Origin: Flavobacteriaceae bacterium PS02336
GTDB lineage: Bacteria; Bacteroidota; Bacteroidia; Flavobacteriales; Flavobacteriaceae
DNA length: 64,000 nucleotides
Assembly: GCA_029960065.1 (NCBI GenBank)
Contig: JASCOF010000001.1
Coordinates: 992,001-1,056,000, forward strand
Reading direction: 5' to 3'
Position 1 is the stretch's first letter, and each line of letters begins with the position of its first letter. Positions 31,346-39,059 of this stretch are shown here, piece by piece. Both the position numbers and the translations under genes were made by a program. The notes beneath the pieces are model-generated. The model had not been told where the DNA came from. It worked only from the letters and a program-made list of their open reading frames with translations, and did no database searches.

Positions 31346-32719
31346 TTATAATAAATCTTCAAAAAGAAATTGTCCATCAATTATTTCTTGAATCTCCAAT
31401 ATACTATTAATTTTAAAATTTCGAATTTTTCCTTTCCTTAATAAACAATTTGTTTTTAATATTATTTCAACATTATCATCTGCAAAAATTTTTTTCGGTA
31501 ATCTATTATCAGGAATTATTTCTCCTTCTAAATAAATATATATACTGCCATCATCTTCGTAATTATATTTAACAAAAGCAACATCATCAACAGTCCATGA
31601 ATTTAAATTTGTATATGTCTCTTTAAATTTTTTAAAATCTTTTATGTAAATAAAAAGATCTGAAATTTTTATAATTCTTTTTGTTATGTTATTATAAGCA
31701 TCTTTATATCTTATATAATAATAAGAATCAAGAATAAATCTACAATCAGTTGTCTTTAATCTAAATCCTCTTGAATTATAATCGGGATATTTCTTTCCAA
31801 AAACATCCTTTTCATTTTTTTTAGTGAATGAATCATCTATCGTAATTGCAGACTTGTTTTGGTTTATATAGTCAAAATAATTCACTTGATAAAAGTAATG
31901 CTTGTATAGTACAGCTTCGGAACGTCCAAGTGTATGAGATATTCTAATATCTCGTCCTTCTAAATTAAAACATTTATTTGTTGGAATTATAGGCAAATTG
32001 AGGAAAGAGTTGTCCTCTATTGAATTTACTATATCTGATAATAAATCTGCATTCAATAATATATCTTGCGTGTCATTAACACGATACAAAGTTTCAATTG
32101 AAAGAAAATTTTCTGAAAATGATTTTGTATTTGAATTATACCATTTACATTTTAATTCTATAAGTGGAATTCCTGTTTTTTCGCAAAATTTATTTTTATC
32201 ATCTTGGAATTTGAAACCAATAATAGTCATTAAAGGAGGAAGAAATTCTAAGTGATTTGTTTCAGCTAATTCTCCATTTTCTTTTGTACGATTGATTTTG
32301 GTTTTAAATAATTCTAAATCTACACTTTTTAAAATTACCTTTTTGTTTAAATGATTTTCATTAATTAATTTTTCGTAATTTTTACTCGTAAGTTCTTTTT
32401 TTAAATCAATTAATTCTTTTTTTAAATCAAAATCATCAAGAATCTTGTGATTTAGTGCGGAAAAAGATAGCTTGTTTGCTAAATTACCGTTGATCCACTT
32501 ATCAGTAAATTTTCCATCTCGCGAGTTATAGTATGTACAATGAAGTTGCTGTCCTATATCTCGACCGGTTTCCTTGTCATGAGACTTTTCTTTTGTTTCC
32601 TTAATTACCATTATAGGCGAGGTATAGTCAGAGTAAGCAGAAAGTTTAATGTTTGTAAATTCTCTAACAAATGGGTGTGTTTTGAAAACTACAAGGTCTC
32701 CAATTTTAAATTCAGACAT
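31346..32719 (-). CDS. Orphan protein in the reverse-transcriptase island, unknown function
   Basis: 457 residues, no signal peptide or membrane helix. The N terminus (EFKIGDLVVFKTHPFV, then P.MVIKE and HCTYYNSRDGKFTDKWI) looks like a small barrel of the kind found in short bacterial proteins that bind nucleic acid or cofactor; the same pattern with a Cys recurs around ELKCKWYNSNTKSF, suggesting an internal repeat. The C-terminal ~200 residues (LGRSEAVLYKHYFYQVNYFDYINQNKSAITIDD...) show no domain I know. It is divergent from the reverse transcriptase, shares its AT-rich composition and may belong to the same accessory island. Start ATG 32719. Confidence 0.6.
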   Translation of the reverse strand: MSEFKIGDLVVFKTHPFVREFTNIKLSAYSDYTSPIMVIKETKEKSHDKETGRDIGQQLHCTYYNSRDGKFTDKWINGNLANKLSFSALNHKILDDFDLKKELIDLKKELTSKNYEKLINENHLNKKVILKSVDLELFKTKINRTKENGELAETNHLEFLPPLMTIIGFKFQDDKNKFCEKTGIPLIELKCKWYNSNTKSFSENFLSIETLYRVNDTQDILLNADLLSDIVNSIEDNSFLNLPIIPTNKCFNLEGRDIRISHTLGRSEAVLYKHYFYQVNYFDYINQNKSAITIDDSFTKKNEKDVFGKKYPDYNSRGFRLKTTDCRFILDSYYYIRYKDAYNNITKRIIKISDLFIYIKDFKKFKETYTNLNSWTVDDVAFVKYNYEDDGSIYIYLEGEIIPDNRLPKKIFADDNVEIILKTNCLLRKGKIRNFKINSILEIQEIIDGQFLFEDLL

Positions 32720-32767
32720 TGGTTAATTTTATTTTTGGTTAAGATGACAATATATGAATTTTAATGT

Positions 32768-33100
32768 TAAATTTGAAAAAGAATCTGCGTGATGAGTAAA
32801 TTACAACTGTGTGGATCATAAAACAAAATTATATTTTGTTTTACTCATCTATATTAAGATATTTGAGGAGAGAAGATTTATCAAATCTGAGGAGGTATAT
32901 AATATAACCTACCTTTAGTAGAAGAATAAGTGAGTTAGTAAATATTCCCGAAGGGTCTCCTGCAAACCAGGAAGACAGTAAAGTTAGTAATAATTTAATT
33001 AGCATCATAATATTTGTTCTTTTGCGTTTAATCGTATAACCAATGACTCAGTAATTGGGTACCGATCCAACTCATAAAATGAGGTATGTAATTTTTAACG
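32768..33100 (+). ncRNA. Probable structured RNA upstream of the reverse transcriptase
   Basis: The 418-base gap before the RT gene has no convincing coding frame but has a perfect -7 motif TAAATTTG (32768-32775) and a series of hairpins starting about where transcription should begin: gatgagtaaa (32791-32800) with its complement at 32840-32849, aaacaaaat (32821-32829) with 32833-32841 as an inner or competing stem, agattt/aaatct (32874-32888), gtc-tcctg / cagga-gac (32955-32976), ttgg/ccaa (33055-33070) and ctcat/atgag (33071-33083). Some defence-associated reverse transcriptases use an upstream non-coding RNA as template, which is the basis for this call. Ends are estimates. Confidence 0.5.
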
Positions 33101-33137
33101 CTATTGCTGATCGCAGATTCTTTTTTAATTTGTTATA

Positions 33138-34754
33138 ATGGATAGACCTAATTGGCTCAAAGAAAAAGGATATTTGCATTTATCTCCATCATTGGAGTTA
33201 GGAAGTAATTGGAAAACCATTGAAAGAAAAATTACCAATAAAAAGTATATTGAAAATTATGCTTTTTATCCTTTAATACATACAATTCTTTCCGACAGAA
33301 AATTCAAAAAAGGAAATCAAGAAAAATTTACTACTGAAAAAAGAAAACATACTCACTATCGCAAAAATACTCTGCATCCAGTTAGGAATTCAAAAGAAAG
33401 ACCATTGCATTATGCAAGTCATATGGATGCTCTGGTGTATGGATATTATGCTGATATCTTAAAAAAAAGATATGAGGAACTTCTTAAAAAAGAACCTTTA
33501 CAAGATGAGGCTGTCATTGCATATCGAAAAATAGAAACCTTTGAAAATTCAGGAATTGGTAAATCTAATATTCATTTTGCGAGAGAGTGCTTTGATGAAA
33601 TTAAAAATAGAACCCAAAAGGATGTAGAAACAGCTGTTTTGGCGATTGATTTGAAAAGTTTTTTTTCAACTTTAGACCATAAAATTTTAAAGAAGCAATG
33701 GGCAAAAGTTTTAAATGAATGCGATCATATCCCTAAAGATCATTACAGCGTATTTAAAGCCTGTACAAAATTTAAGTATGTACTTCTAGATGATTTACGC
33801 ATAAGGAAAAATAAAAATGGTAGAAAATCCCCTTTTGATGAATCTAAATTAGCTGATATTCGAAAAGGAAAAGGTTTTAGGTGTTTTTTTGAATCGAATG
33901 AAGATTTTAGAGAACATATAAAGGAAGGAAAATTACCAATTTATTCAAATCCTTTTTCGAAAAAATTAGATAGTGGAAAAAGAGTAAACTACGGTATTCC
34001 TCAAGGTTTACCTATCAGTGCGGTCTTGGCGAATCTTTATCTCTTTGATTTTGATTTAGATATTGTAAATGGGTGGGTGAAAACTCATAATGTTTACTAT
34101 AGAAGATATTCAGATGATATATTTATTATTTGTGACAAGAAGCTTTGTGATGATATTGAAAGTTATATTTATTCTTTAATAAAACAGTATGAGATAAAAA
34201 TAAGTACTGATAAAACTGAAAAATTTGTATTCAGAAATATAGCCCATAAAAATAATAACAGATTAGAATGTTTTAGAATTTTAAAAGATGGCAAAGAAGT
34301 TTCTTCTGCGATGACATATTTAGGATTTGAATTTAGAGGTTATCATACTGGAATAAAATCTACCAATCTTGCTAAATATTATAGAAAAATTATTTCTACA
34401 GTAAAAAGAAAGAGTAAAAGAACACTAAGGCTAATCGAAAAGACACCTCATACTAAAAAAGCAATTTTTAAAAATCAGGTTAAGAAAATTTATAATCTTC
34501 CTGTAAAATTTAAAGACGGGGATCTTATGGAAAAAAGAGTAAAGAAAAAGATGAGATATAATCTTGTTTTAAATGATCGAGGGTTTTATGAATTTAAGTT
34601 TAGTGAACGAAAAAATAAAAAACAAGCAAATTATCATAGTTACATTAGGCGTTGTTGTACTGAGTTTCAAACAAATTCCTTTCAAAAACAAATTAAGAAG
34701 AGTAGGCATATTGCATATTCTGCTATTAACAAGTATTTAAAAGAGGATTTTTAA
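33138..34754 (+). CDS. Defence-associated (DRT/unknown-group) reverse transcriptase
   Basis: 538 residues. RT motif A is AIDLKSFFSTLDH (169-181, catalytic D171), motif B GIPQGLPISAVLAN (286-299) and motif C YRRYSDDIFII (321-331) with Y-S-D-D at 324-327. The N-terminal ~160 residues (GYLHLSPSLELG, RPLHYASHMDALVYGYYADIL, GKSNIHFARECF) and the basic C-terminal ~120 residues resemble stand-alone DRT enzymes rather than group II intron maturases (no X/HNH) or retrons. Such enzymes make cDNA from an associated RNA or untemplated DNA and give phage resistance. A structured gap lies directly upstream, and a terminator follows, so this is a single-protein unit. The exact DRT type cannot be fixed here. 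Codon use is AT-rich, as in a transferred gene. Confidence 0.85.
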   Translation: MDRPNWLKEKGYLHLSPSLELGSNWKTIERKITNKKYIENYAFYPLIHTILSDRKFKKGNQEKFTTEKRKHTHYRKNTLHPVRNSKERPLHYASHMDALVYGYYADILKKRYEELLKKEPLQDEAVIAYRKIETFENSGIGKSNIHFARECFDEIKNRTQKDVETAVLAIDLKSFFSTLDHKILKKQWAKVLNECDHIPKDHYSVFKACTKFKYVLLDDLRIRKNKNGRKSPFDESKLADIRKGKGFRCFFESNEDFREHIKEGKLPIYSNPFSKKLDSGKRVNYGIPQGLPISAVLANLYLFDFDLDIVNGWVKTHNVYYRRYSDDIFIICDKKLCDDIESYIYSLIKQYEIKISTDKTEKFVFRNIAHKNNNRLECFRILKDGKEVSSAMTYLGFEFRGYHTGIKSTNLAKYYRKIISTVKRKSKRTLRLIEKTPHTKKAIFKNQVKKIYNLPVKFKDGDLMEKRVKKKMRYNLVLNDRGFYEFKFSERKNKKQANYHSYIRRCCTEFQTNSFQKQIKKSRHIAYSAINKYLKEDF

Positions 34755-34790
34755 TTGGTAATACATTTATTATATGCATTACCAATTTTT
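34753..34790. terminator. Terminator after the reverse transcriptase
   Basis: 34753-34766 and 34774-34787 are complementary with one A-C mismatch, followed by a T run. The stop of the RT overlaps the left edge. It can serve the convergent gene at 34794 too. Confidence 0.8.
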
Positions 34791-34793
34791 GAT

Positions 34794-35084
34794 TTAAAAT
34801 TTACTTTTGTCCCAATTTTGTTCAATCCAAATTTTAATATTTGATTGACTTCTCTTGTCACTAGGAACTTCATTTCGAATCATTTTTTCAACCTTAATTG
34901 CGGAGTTTTTATTTTTGAAGCCGTGCATTTCAGAAAACTTATTTATGAAATATAATATTTCATAACCTTCTTTGCGACTAAGCAAAGTGCTATCGGGTTC
35001 ACCTGATACTCTAGGATCATCTCCTTTTACTGCAGTCCAAGAATAATCTTTGTAATGTAAGTCAGATTTTGTGATAAGTGCCAT
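34794..35084 (-). CDS. Small conserved-looking protein, unknown function
   Basis: 96 residues, charged and soluble, starting MALITKSDLHYKDYSWTAVKGDDPRVSG. It includes a helical middle (EGYEILYFINKFSEMHGF) and a basic C terminus (NWDKSKF). I have a weak impression of similar short proteins in Bacteroidetes but cannot name a family. It converges with the RT gene across a terminator. Start ATG 35084. Confidence 0.55.
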   Translation of the reverse strand: MALITKSDLHYKDYSWTAVKGDDPRVSGEPDSTLLSRKEGYEILYFINKFSEMHGFKNKNSAIKVEKMIRNEVPSDKRSQSNIKIWIEQNWDKSKF

Positions 35085-35266
35085 TTAAGAAAAAATTAGT
35101 TAGTAAATTATTAAAGGTTTTATAAAAAAAAATATGTTCAACAAAGATTATTACTTCATATGGAAGAATTTTATGGAAATCCGTAATATGTAAATTTATT
35201 TACAAAAATTTGAAAGATAATAAGATAGAAAACACATTTTCTAATAAACTAACTATCAAAAAAAAC

Positions 35267-35300
35267 AAAACCCTCAATCTTTTTAAAGACCAAGGGTTTT
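35267..35300 (-). terminator. Rho-independent terminator of the 74-residue gene
   Basis: aaaaccct (35267-35274) and agggtttt (35293-35300) pair; on the minus strand the stem runs into a T-rich tract. The rest of 35085-35326 shows nothing else. Confidence 0.75.
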
Positions 35301-35326
35301 TAATTTTTTCAGAGAGAAATAAACCT

Positions 35327-35551
35327 TTACTCCAAATCCAAATAAGGATTTAAAATTTCAGCTAATTCATTCAGCCAATAGAAACTGTCGCCTAATTTAG
35401 ATGGAACATTTTCTTGTTCGTTCATCGCGCCTAGAGCGAGGGTTAGATTTACCTGTCTTATGGCTCTCGCCATATCGATTGGGTCAATTCTGTTGTTGAA
35501 GAAATTCATCAGCCTGATTTCGGCTTCTTTTGAAAGGGTTTTGGTACTCAT
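35327..35551 (-). CDS. Small protein of unknown function with structured leader
   Basis: 74 residues, soluble and helical (SKEAEIRLMNFFNNRIDPIDMARAIRQVNLTLALGAMNEQ, then SFYWLNELAEILNPYLDLE). No family recognised. The ATG (35551) lies in a 20-bp sequence, tcataactttactttaagga on the plus strand, that is repeated exactly 124 bases upstream. Between the repeats lies a 77-base structured element, so expression may be governed by its leader RNA. Terminated by a clear hairpin. Confidence 0.68.
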   Translation of the reverse strand: MSTKTLSKEAEIRLMNFFNNRIDPIDMARAIRQVNLTLALGAMNEQENVPSKLGDSFYWLNELAEILNPYLDLE

Positions 35552-35691
35552 AACTTTACTTTAAGGAAATATAAAACCCATGTAGCTAAAGGTGTCCTAC
35601 GCTGTAAAGTGAGCGTTGCGGTTGTTTCCAATACCGCCACCATACCACATGGGCAAACTTTTTTTCTGAGATCATAACTTTACTTTAAGGA
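35548..35691 (-). ncRNA. 77-base structured RNA candidate flanked by a 20-bp direct repeat
   Basis: The 20-base sequence at 35548-35567 recurs exactly at 35672-35691. In between, 35577-35653 has a 7-bp perfect closing stem (cccatgt / acatggg) and three inner hairpins: gcggt/accgc, cgct/agcg and agg/cct. On the minus strand it lies in the leader of the 74-residue gene. The upstream repeat also supplies an ATG (35675) for a 29-codon ORF rich in Trp that ends at 35586. The fold is not a canonical tRNA. It could be a Bacteroidota leader RNA of a known Rfam class such as Flavo-1, which I cannot verify. Confidence 0.55.
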
Positions 35692-35784
35692 CTGCAAATA
35701 TATCAAAAAAAACAGCGGTTTTAAATAAGAAAAATAATACGTTTTTGTAAAAGTCTATTTTTAAAAAAAGTTCCTTTTGAAAAC

Positions 35785-35870
35785 GAGTGCCCTAGCCCTG
35801 ATAGTAGCGGCATCCTTTTGCTTGCTCCTTTAGCAAGGAAAAGATACAGCGGATAGCAGGAAATAGCTCC
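35785..35870. repeat. Palindromic element of Flavobacteriia (gccctagccctgatag type)
   Basis: About 86 bases starting gagtgccctagccctgatag and ending gcaggaaatagctcc, with an inner hairpin ccttttgcttgct / agcaaggaaaag. From memory this sequence type is frequent between genes in Flavobacteriia; that is recognition, not proof. The remaining part of 35692-36087 contains a short (caattt) tandem run near 35876-35897 and nothing else. Confidence 0.6.
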
Positions 35871-36087
35871 TAAACAATTTCAATTTCAATTTCAATGCTT
35901 CACTTTATCATCTTTATTAAGGAACAGAATAAAATTTTACTTCGATAAGAAATAATCATTTAGGGACTTATTTGGTTTCAAATTATAATGTGAAACAAAG
36001 TAAGCGGCTGATTTGTAGTTTTATTTATGCGGTGCATTTAATTTTATGGAATCAATTTTATGAGACGATCTGTAAAATAAATTTTCT

Positions 36088-38643
36088 ATGAATAATCTAA
36101 CTTTTAAATTTATGAGAAATGCTTTTCTACTAATTGGAGTTTGTTTGAGTGCATTTTTGTTCTCCTGCAAAAAAGATAAAGATACAGCGCCATCAAGTCC
36201 AGAAACGGTAAAGTCTGATGTCGCCGACACTACATTAATTGCAGATCGCGGATGGCCTCGTGAAGCTGAAAATAACGGTACAAAACTGGTGTATTATCAG
36301 CCTCAGGTGGATGACTGGAAAGATTATAAAGAAATTACTGCCCGCGTGGCTTTTTCGCTGACTCCAAAAGACGGAAAACAGGTTTTGGGTGTGGCTTCTT
36401 TAAAAGCAGAAACGTTGGTAGACAAAGACAATCGAAGCGCTTTTATTAAAAATATTCAGGTTACCGATGTGCGGTTTCCGGCTTTGGACGAAAAGAAAGT
36501 TCCCGAAATGGAAAAACTGTTTAAAGCAACACTGCCTCAGAGCGGAGATCCAATTTCGGTAGATCGTATTTTGGCCGATTTAGGTCAGACCAAAAGTCCG
36601 CCAAAAGGGATTGTGGCTAAAAACGATCCTCCTGCGATTTTTTACAGCACGAATCCTGCGATTTTGCTTATTGTGCAAGGCGAACCAGTTTTGGTGCCTA
36701 TTGAGAAATCGGATATTCAATATGTGGTGAATACCAATTGGGATTTGTTTTTGGATAAAACAGCCAAAGAGTATTATTTATTAGCAGAGAATATCTGGCT
36801 GACTTCAAAAAGTATCGAGGGAAAATGGACTAAAACGACCAAACTGCCTTCGGGTTTAAGTAATCTGCCTTCGGGACAGAATTTTGATGATGTCAAAAAA
36901 ATGATTCCGCCTCCGTCTTCTGGAAACGCTCCAGAGGTTTTTTACAGCAATAAACCAGCTGAGTTGATTGCGGTAAACGGAAATCCGAAGTTTGTTAAAA
37001 TTGAAGGAACCAAATTGTTATACATTGATAATACCGAAAATGATGTTTTTGCCAATGAAGCCGATGGTCAGTATTATGTATTATTATCGGGAAGATGGTT
37101 TAAATCTAAAGGATTAACTGGACCGTGGGCGTATGCTGGAAATAATCTTCCTGCTGATTTTGCTAAAATTCCGAAAGATTCACCGCGCGCCAATGTATTG
37201 TCATCTGTGCCAGGAACACAGGAGGCCAATGATGCGGTAATGTTATCGCAGGTTCCGACAACGGCTATTTTAAAGAAATCGGAGGCTGAAGCCAAAGTAA
37301 AAGTAACCTATGACGGAACGCCTCAGTTTAAACCTATTGAAGGCACGAAAATGCAGTATGCAAGCAATACGCAGGAGAAGATTGTAAAAGTGGGTGATTT
37401 GTATTATTTGTGTTTTCAAGCCGTTTGGTTTATGTCGACAAGTCCGAACGGACCTTGGAAAACATGCGATTCTGTTCCAAAAGAAATTTATACGATTCCG
37501 CCAAGCTCACCCATATACAATGTGACGTATGTAACGCAGACCACAACCGACACGACGGTTGAAAGCAGTACAACAGCTGGTTATTTTGGTGCGTTTATAA
37601 TTGGTGCAACGGTAGGCGCTATATTGACATATGGCACTGGATGGTATTATCCGCCTTATATGTATTACGGCGGTTTGTATCCAATTTACCGTCCGTGGCC
37701 TTATGCGTATGGAGGAGGAGCAGTTTACAATCCGTGGACGGGAGGTTACGCCGTTGGAAGACGCGTTTACGGACCTTATGGCGCCGCAGGAACTTCGGCA
37801 TGGTACAATCCGGCAACGGGAAGATATGGGCGTTCTGCAAGTGTGCAAGGCTGGTATGGCGGACGCACTGCTGCAAGCACATACAATCCGTGGACTGGAA
37901 ATTATGCTAGAACGAATCAAGGACATAATGCATATGCGCAATGGGGACATTCGGCAGCGACAAACGGAAATCAATGGGCGCAGACAGGTCATATCACAAC
38001 CCGACGCGGAACAGCAATTGGTTATGAAACTTCGGGAGGCAATAAAGGAGTAATTACACACAGAAGAGGCGGCGGCACAACGATTCATACGAATAATAAT
38101 GTTTACGCTGGCCACGATGGACATATTTATAAAAAAGATGCTAACGGAAACTGGAGTCATTACAACAACGGAAACGGCGGCTGGACGCAAGCGGGAACTT
38201 TAGGTTCGTCGAAAAAATCTGGTGACGCGATGCAGCGCAACAAACCGAATCAAGGTCTTGGTGCAAATGGTGCGGGAGAACGAATACAGCGTGATAAACC
38301 GAATCAGGGACTTGGCGCAAATGGCTCAGGAGAACGAATGCAGCGTGATAACCTGCCAAAAGTCAGCCAAAATCTTGGAGGCGAAACCCGAATTGGGGAA
38401 GGATTGCAAAGAGATAATTTCCCTAAAGCTGATCAAACGCTCGGTCAGCCGAACAAACCGCTTGGCGAAGCGGGTCGTCCTGATATTACAAATGATCTGG
38501 ATCGCTCGGCGCTTTCTAGAGACCGCGGAGAAATGCAAACCCGAAATTTTCAAAATATCCAAAGAAGCGGAGGCGGTCTTAATGGCGGCGGTTTCGGCGG
38601 CGGCGGTTTTAGAGGAGGCGGAGGCTTTAGAGGTAGAAGGTAG
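36088..38643 (+). CDS. Large repeat-containing lipoprotein with glycine-rich tail
   Basis: 851 residues. A lipoprotein signal ends at FLFSCKKDK (Cys 27). Residues ~60-500 hold repeated units with FYSTNPAILLIVQGEPVL, FYSNKPAELIAVNGNPKF and YDGTPQFKPIEGTKMQ, each followed by YV..T..D.F and a WF/WL..GPW motif; they look like tandem beta repeats. A hydrophobic segment follows (YFGAFIIGATVGAILTYGTGW), then Gly/Tyr/Trp-rich YNPWTGGYAVG and NPATGRYGRSASVQGWYGG repeats, KPNQGLGANG repeats and a GGGF tail. Likely surface-exposed, cell-envelope role unknown. The alternative start MRNAFLL (36112) fits a lipoprotein signal even better. No neighbour suggests a pathway. Confidence 0.78.
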   Translation: MNNLTFKFMRNAFLLIGVCLSAFLFSCKKDKDTAPSSPETVKSDVADTTLIADRGWPREAENNGTKLVYYQPQVDDWKDYKEITARVAFSLTPKDGKQVLGVASLKAETLVDKDNRSAFIKNIQVTDVRFPALDEKKVPEMEKLFKATLPQSGDPISVDRILADLGQTKSPPKGIVAKNDPPAIFYSTNPAILLIVQGEPVLVPIEKSDIQYVVNTNWDLFLDKTAKEYYLLAENIWLTSKSIEGKWTKTTKLPSGLSNLPSGQNFDDVKKMIPPPSSGNAPEVFYSNKPAELIAVNGNPKFVKIEGTKLLYIDNTENDVFANEADGQYYVLLSGRWFKSKGLTGPWAYAGNNLPADFAKIPKDSPRANVLSSVPGTQEANDAVMLSQVPTTAILKKSEAEAKVKVTYDGTPQFKPIEGTKMQYASNTQEKIVKVGDLYYLCFQAVWFMSTSPNGPWKTCDSVPKEIYTIPPSSPIYNVTYVTQTTTDTTVESSTTAGYFGAFIIGATVGAILTYGTGWYYPPYMYYGGLYPIYRPWPYAYGGGAVYNPWTGGYAVGRRVYGPYGAAGTSAWYNPATGRYGRSASVQGWYGGRTAASTYNPWTGNYARTNQGHNAYAQWGHSAATNGNQWAQTGHITTRRGTAIGYETSGGNKGVITHRRGGGTTIHTNNNVYAGHDGHIYKKDANGNWSHYNNGNGGWTQAGTLGSSKKSGDAMQRNKPNQGLGANGAGERIQRDKPNQGLGANGSGERMQRDNLPKVSQNLGGETRIGEGLQRDNFPKADQTLGQPNKPLGEAGRPDITNDLDRSALSRDRGEMQTRNFQNIQRSGGGLNGGGFGGGGFRGGGGFRGRR

Positions 38644-38647
38644 AAAG

Positions 38648-38731
38648 AATAAAGAATAAAGAATAAAGAATAAAGAATAAAGAGGAAAGAGGAAAGAGGA
38701 AAGAGGAAAGAGGAAAGAGGAAAGAGGAAAG
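38648..38731 (+). repeat. Heptamer tandem repeat, (aataaag)5 (aggaaag)7
   Basis: Twelve consecutive 7-bp units, five aataaag then seven aggaaag, start four bases after the lipoprotein stop codon. The array has no interruption. It may vary in copy number by slippage. Confidence 0.92.
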
Positions 38732-38805
38732 GTTGTTTATAATTCAAAGAATCAGGATGGTAGTCAAATACTAATCCTGATTTTTTTTATATGCGTACTG
38801 TTTTT

Positions 38806-39049
38806 TTAACCGCAAAGGGCGCTAAGATTTTACGCAAAGTTCGCTAAGGTTTTAACTCTCGCAGATTTGGCAGATTTAGGAGATTATATTTTTTTTAATT
38901 AAGAAAAAAATCTGCTGGATCTGCCAAATCTGCGAGAGAAAAAAATCCCTTTAATCCTTATAATCTGTGGCAAAAAAAACACAAAGCTTTGCGTTCTTTT
39001 CGTCAATAATAAGTATAGCTATAAAAATATCTTTGCACCCTTTGCGGTT
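38806..39049. repeat. Nested palindrome of about 240 bp
   Basis: An outer 12-bp stem (38808-38819 with 39038-39049) encloses an inner, perfect 20-bp stem (38856-38875 with 38919-38938, ctctcgcagatttggcagat and its complement). Pieces resemble those at 1135-1188 and 44420-44650, including ttaatcc..ataatctgtggcaaaaaa. Gene-free; together with the heptamer array it fills 38644-39059. Confidence 0.8.
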
Positions 39050-39059
39050 TAAAAAACAA

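Noticed and set aside
32781..33137. Coding gene upstream of the reverse transcriptase
   Set aside because: All three plus-strand frames have frequent stops and there is no start with a plausible protein; structured RNA fits better.
33138..34754. Group II intron or retron as the source of the RT
   Set aside because: No maturase X or HNH part, no intron ends, and no retron msr/msd pattern could be recognised near the gene; motif neighbours fit DRT enzymes better.
35577..35653. tRNA gene, because the element is 77 bases with a 7-bp closing stem
   Set aside because: There is no U8, no T-arm next to the acceptor strand, and no GGTTCRANYCC loop; the hairpin order does not fit on either strand.
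37507..38190. Long minus-strand frame in the lipoprotein gene
   Set aside because: Composition (Ser, Arg, Ile, Cys) reflects the complement of the Gly/Tyr/Trp repeats; it is a shadow.
38550..38747. Minus-strand ORF made of FLFPLSS repeats
   Set aside because: It is the heptamer array read in frame on the other strand plus complement of the Gly-rich tail.
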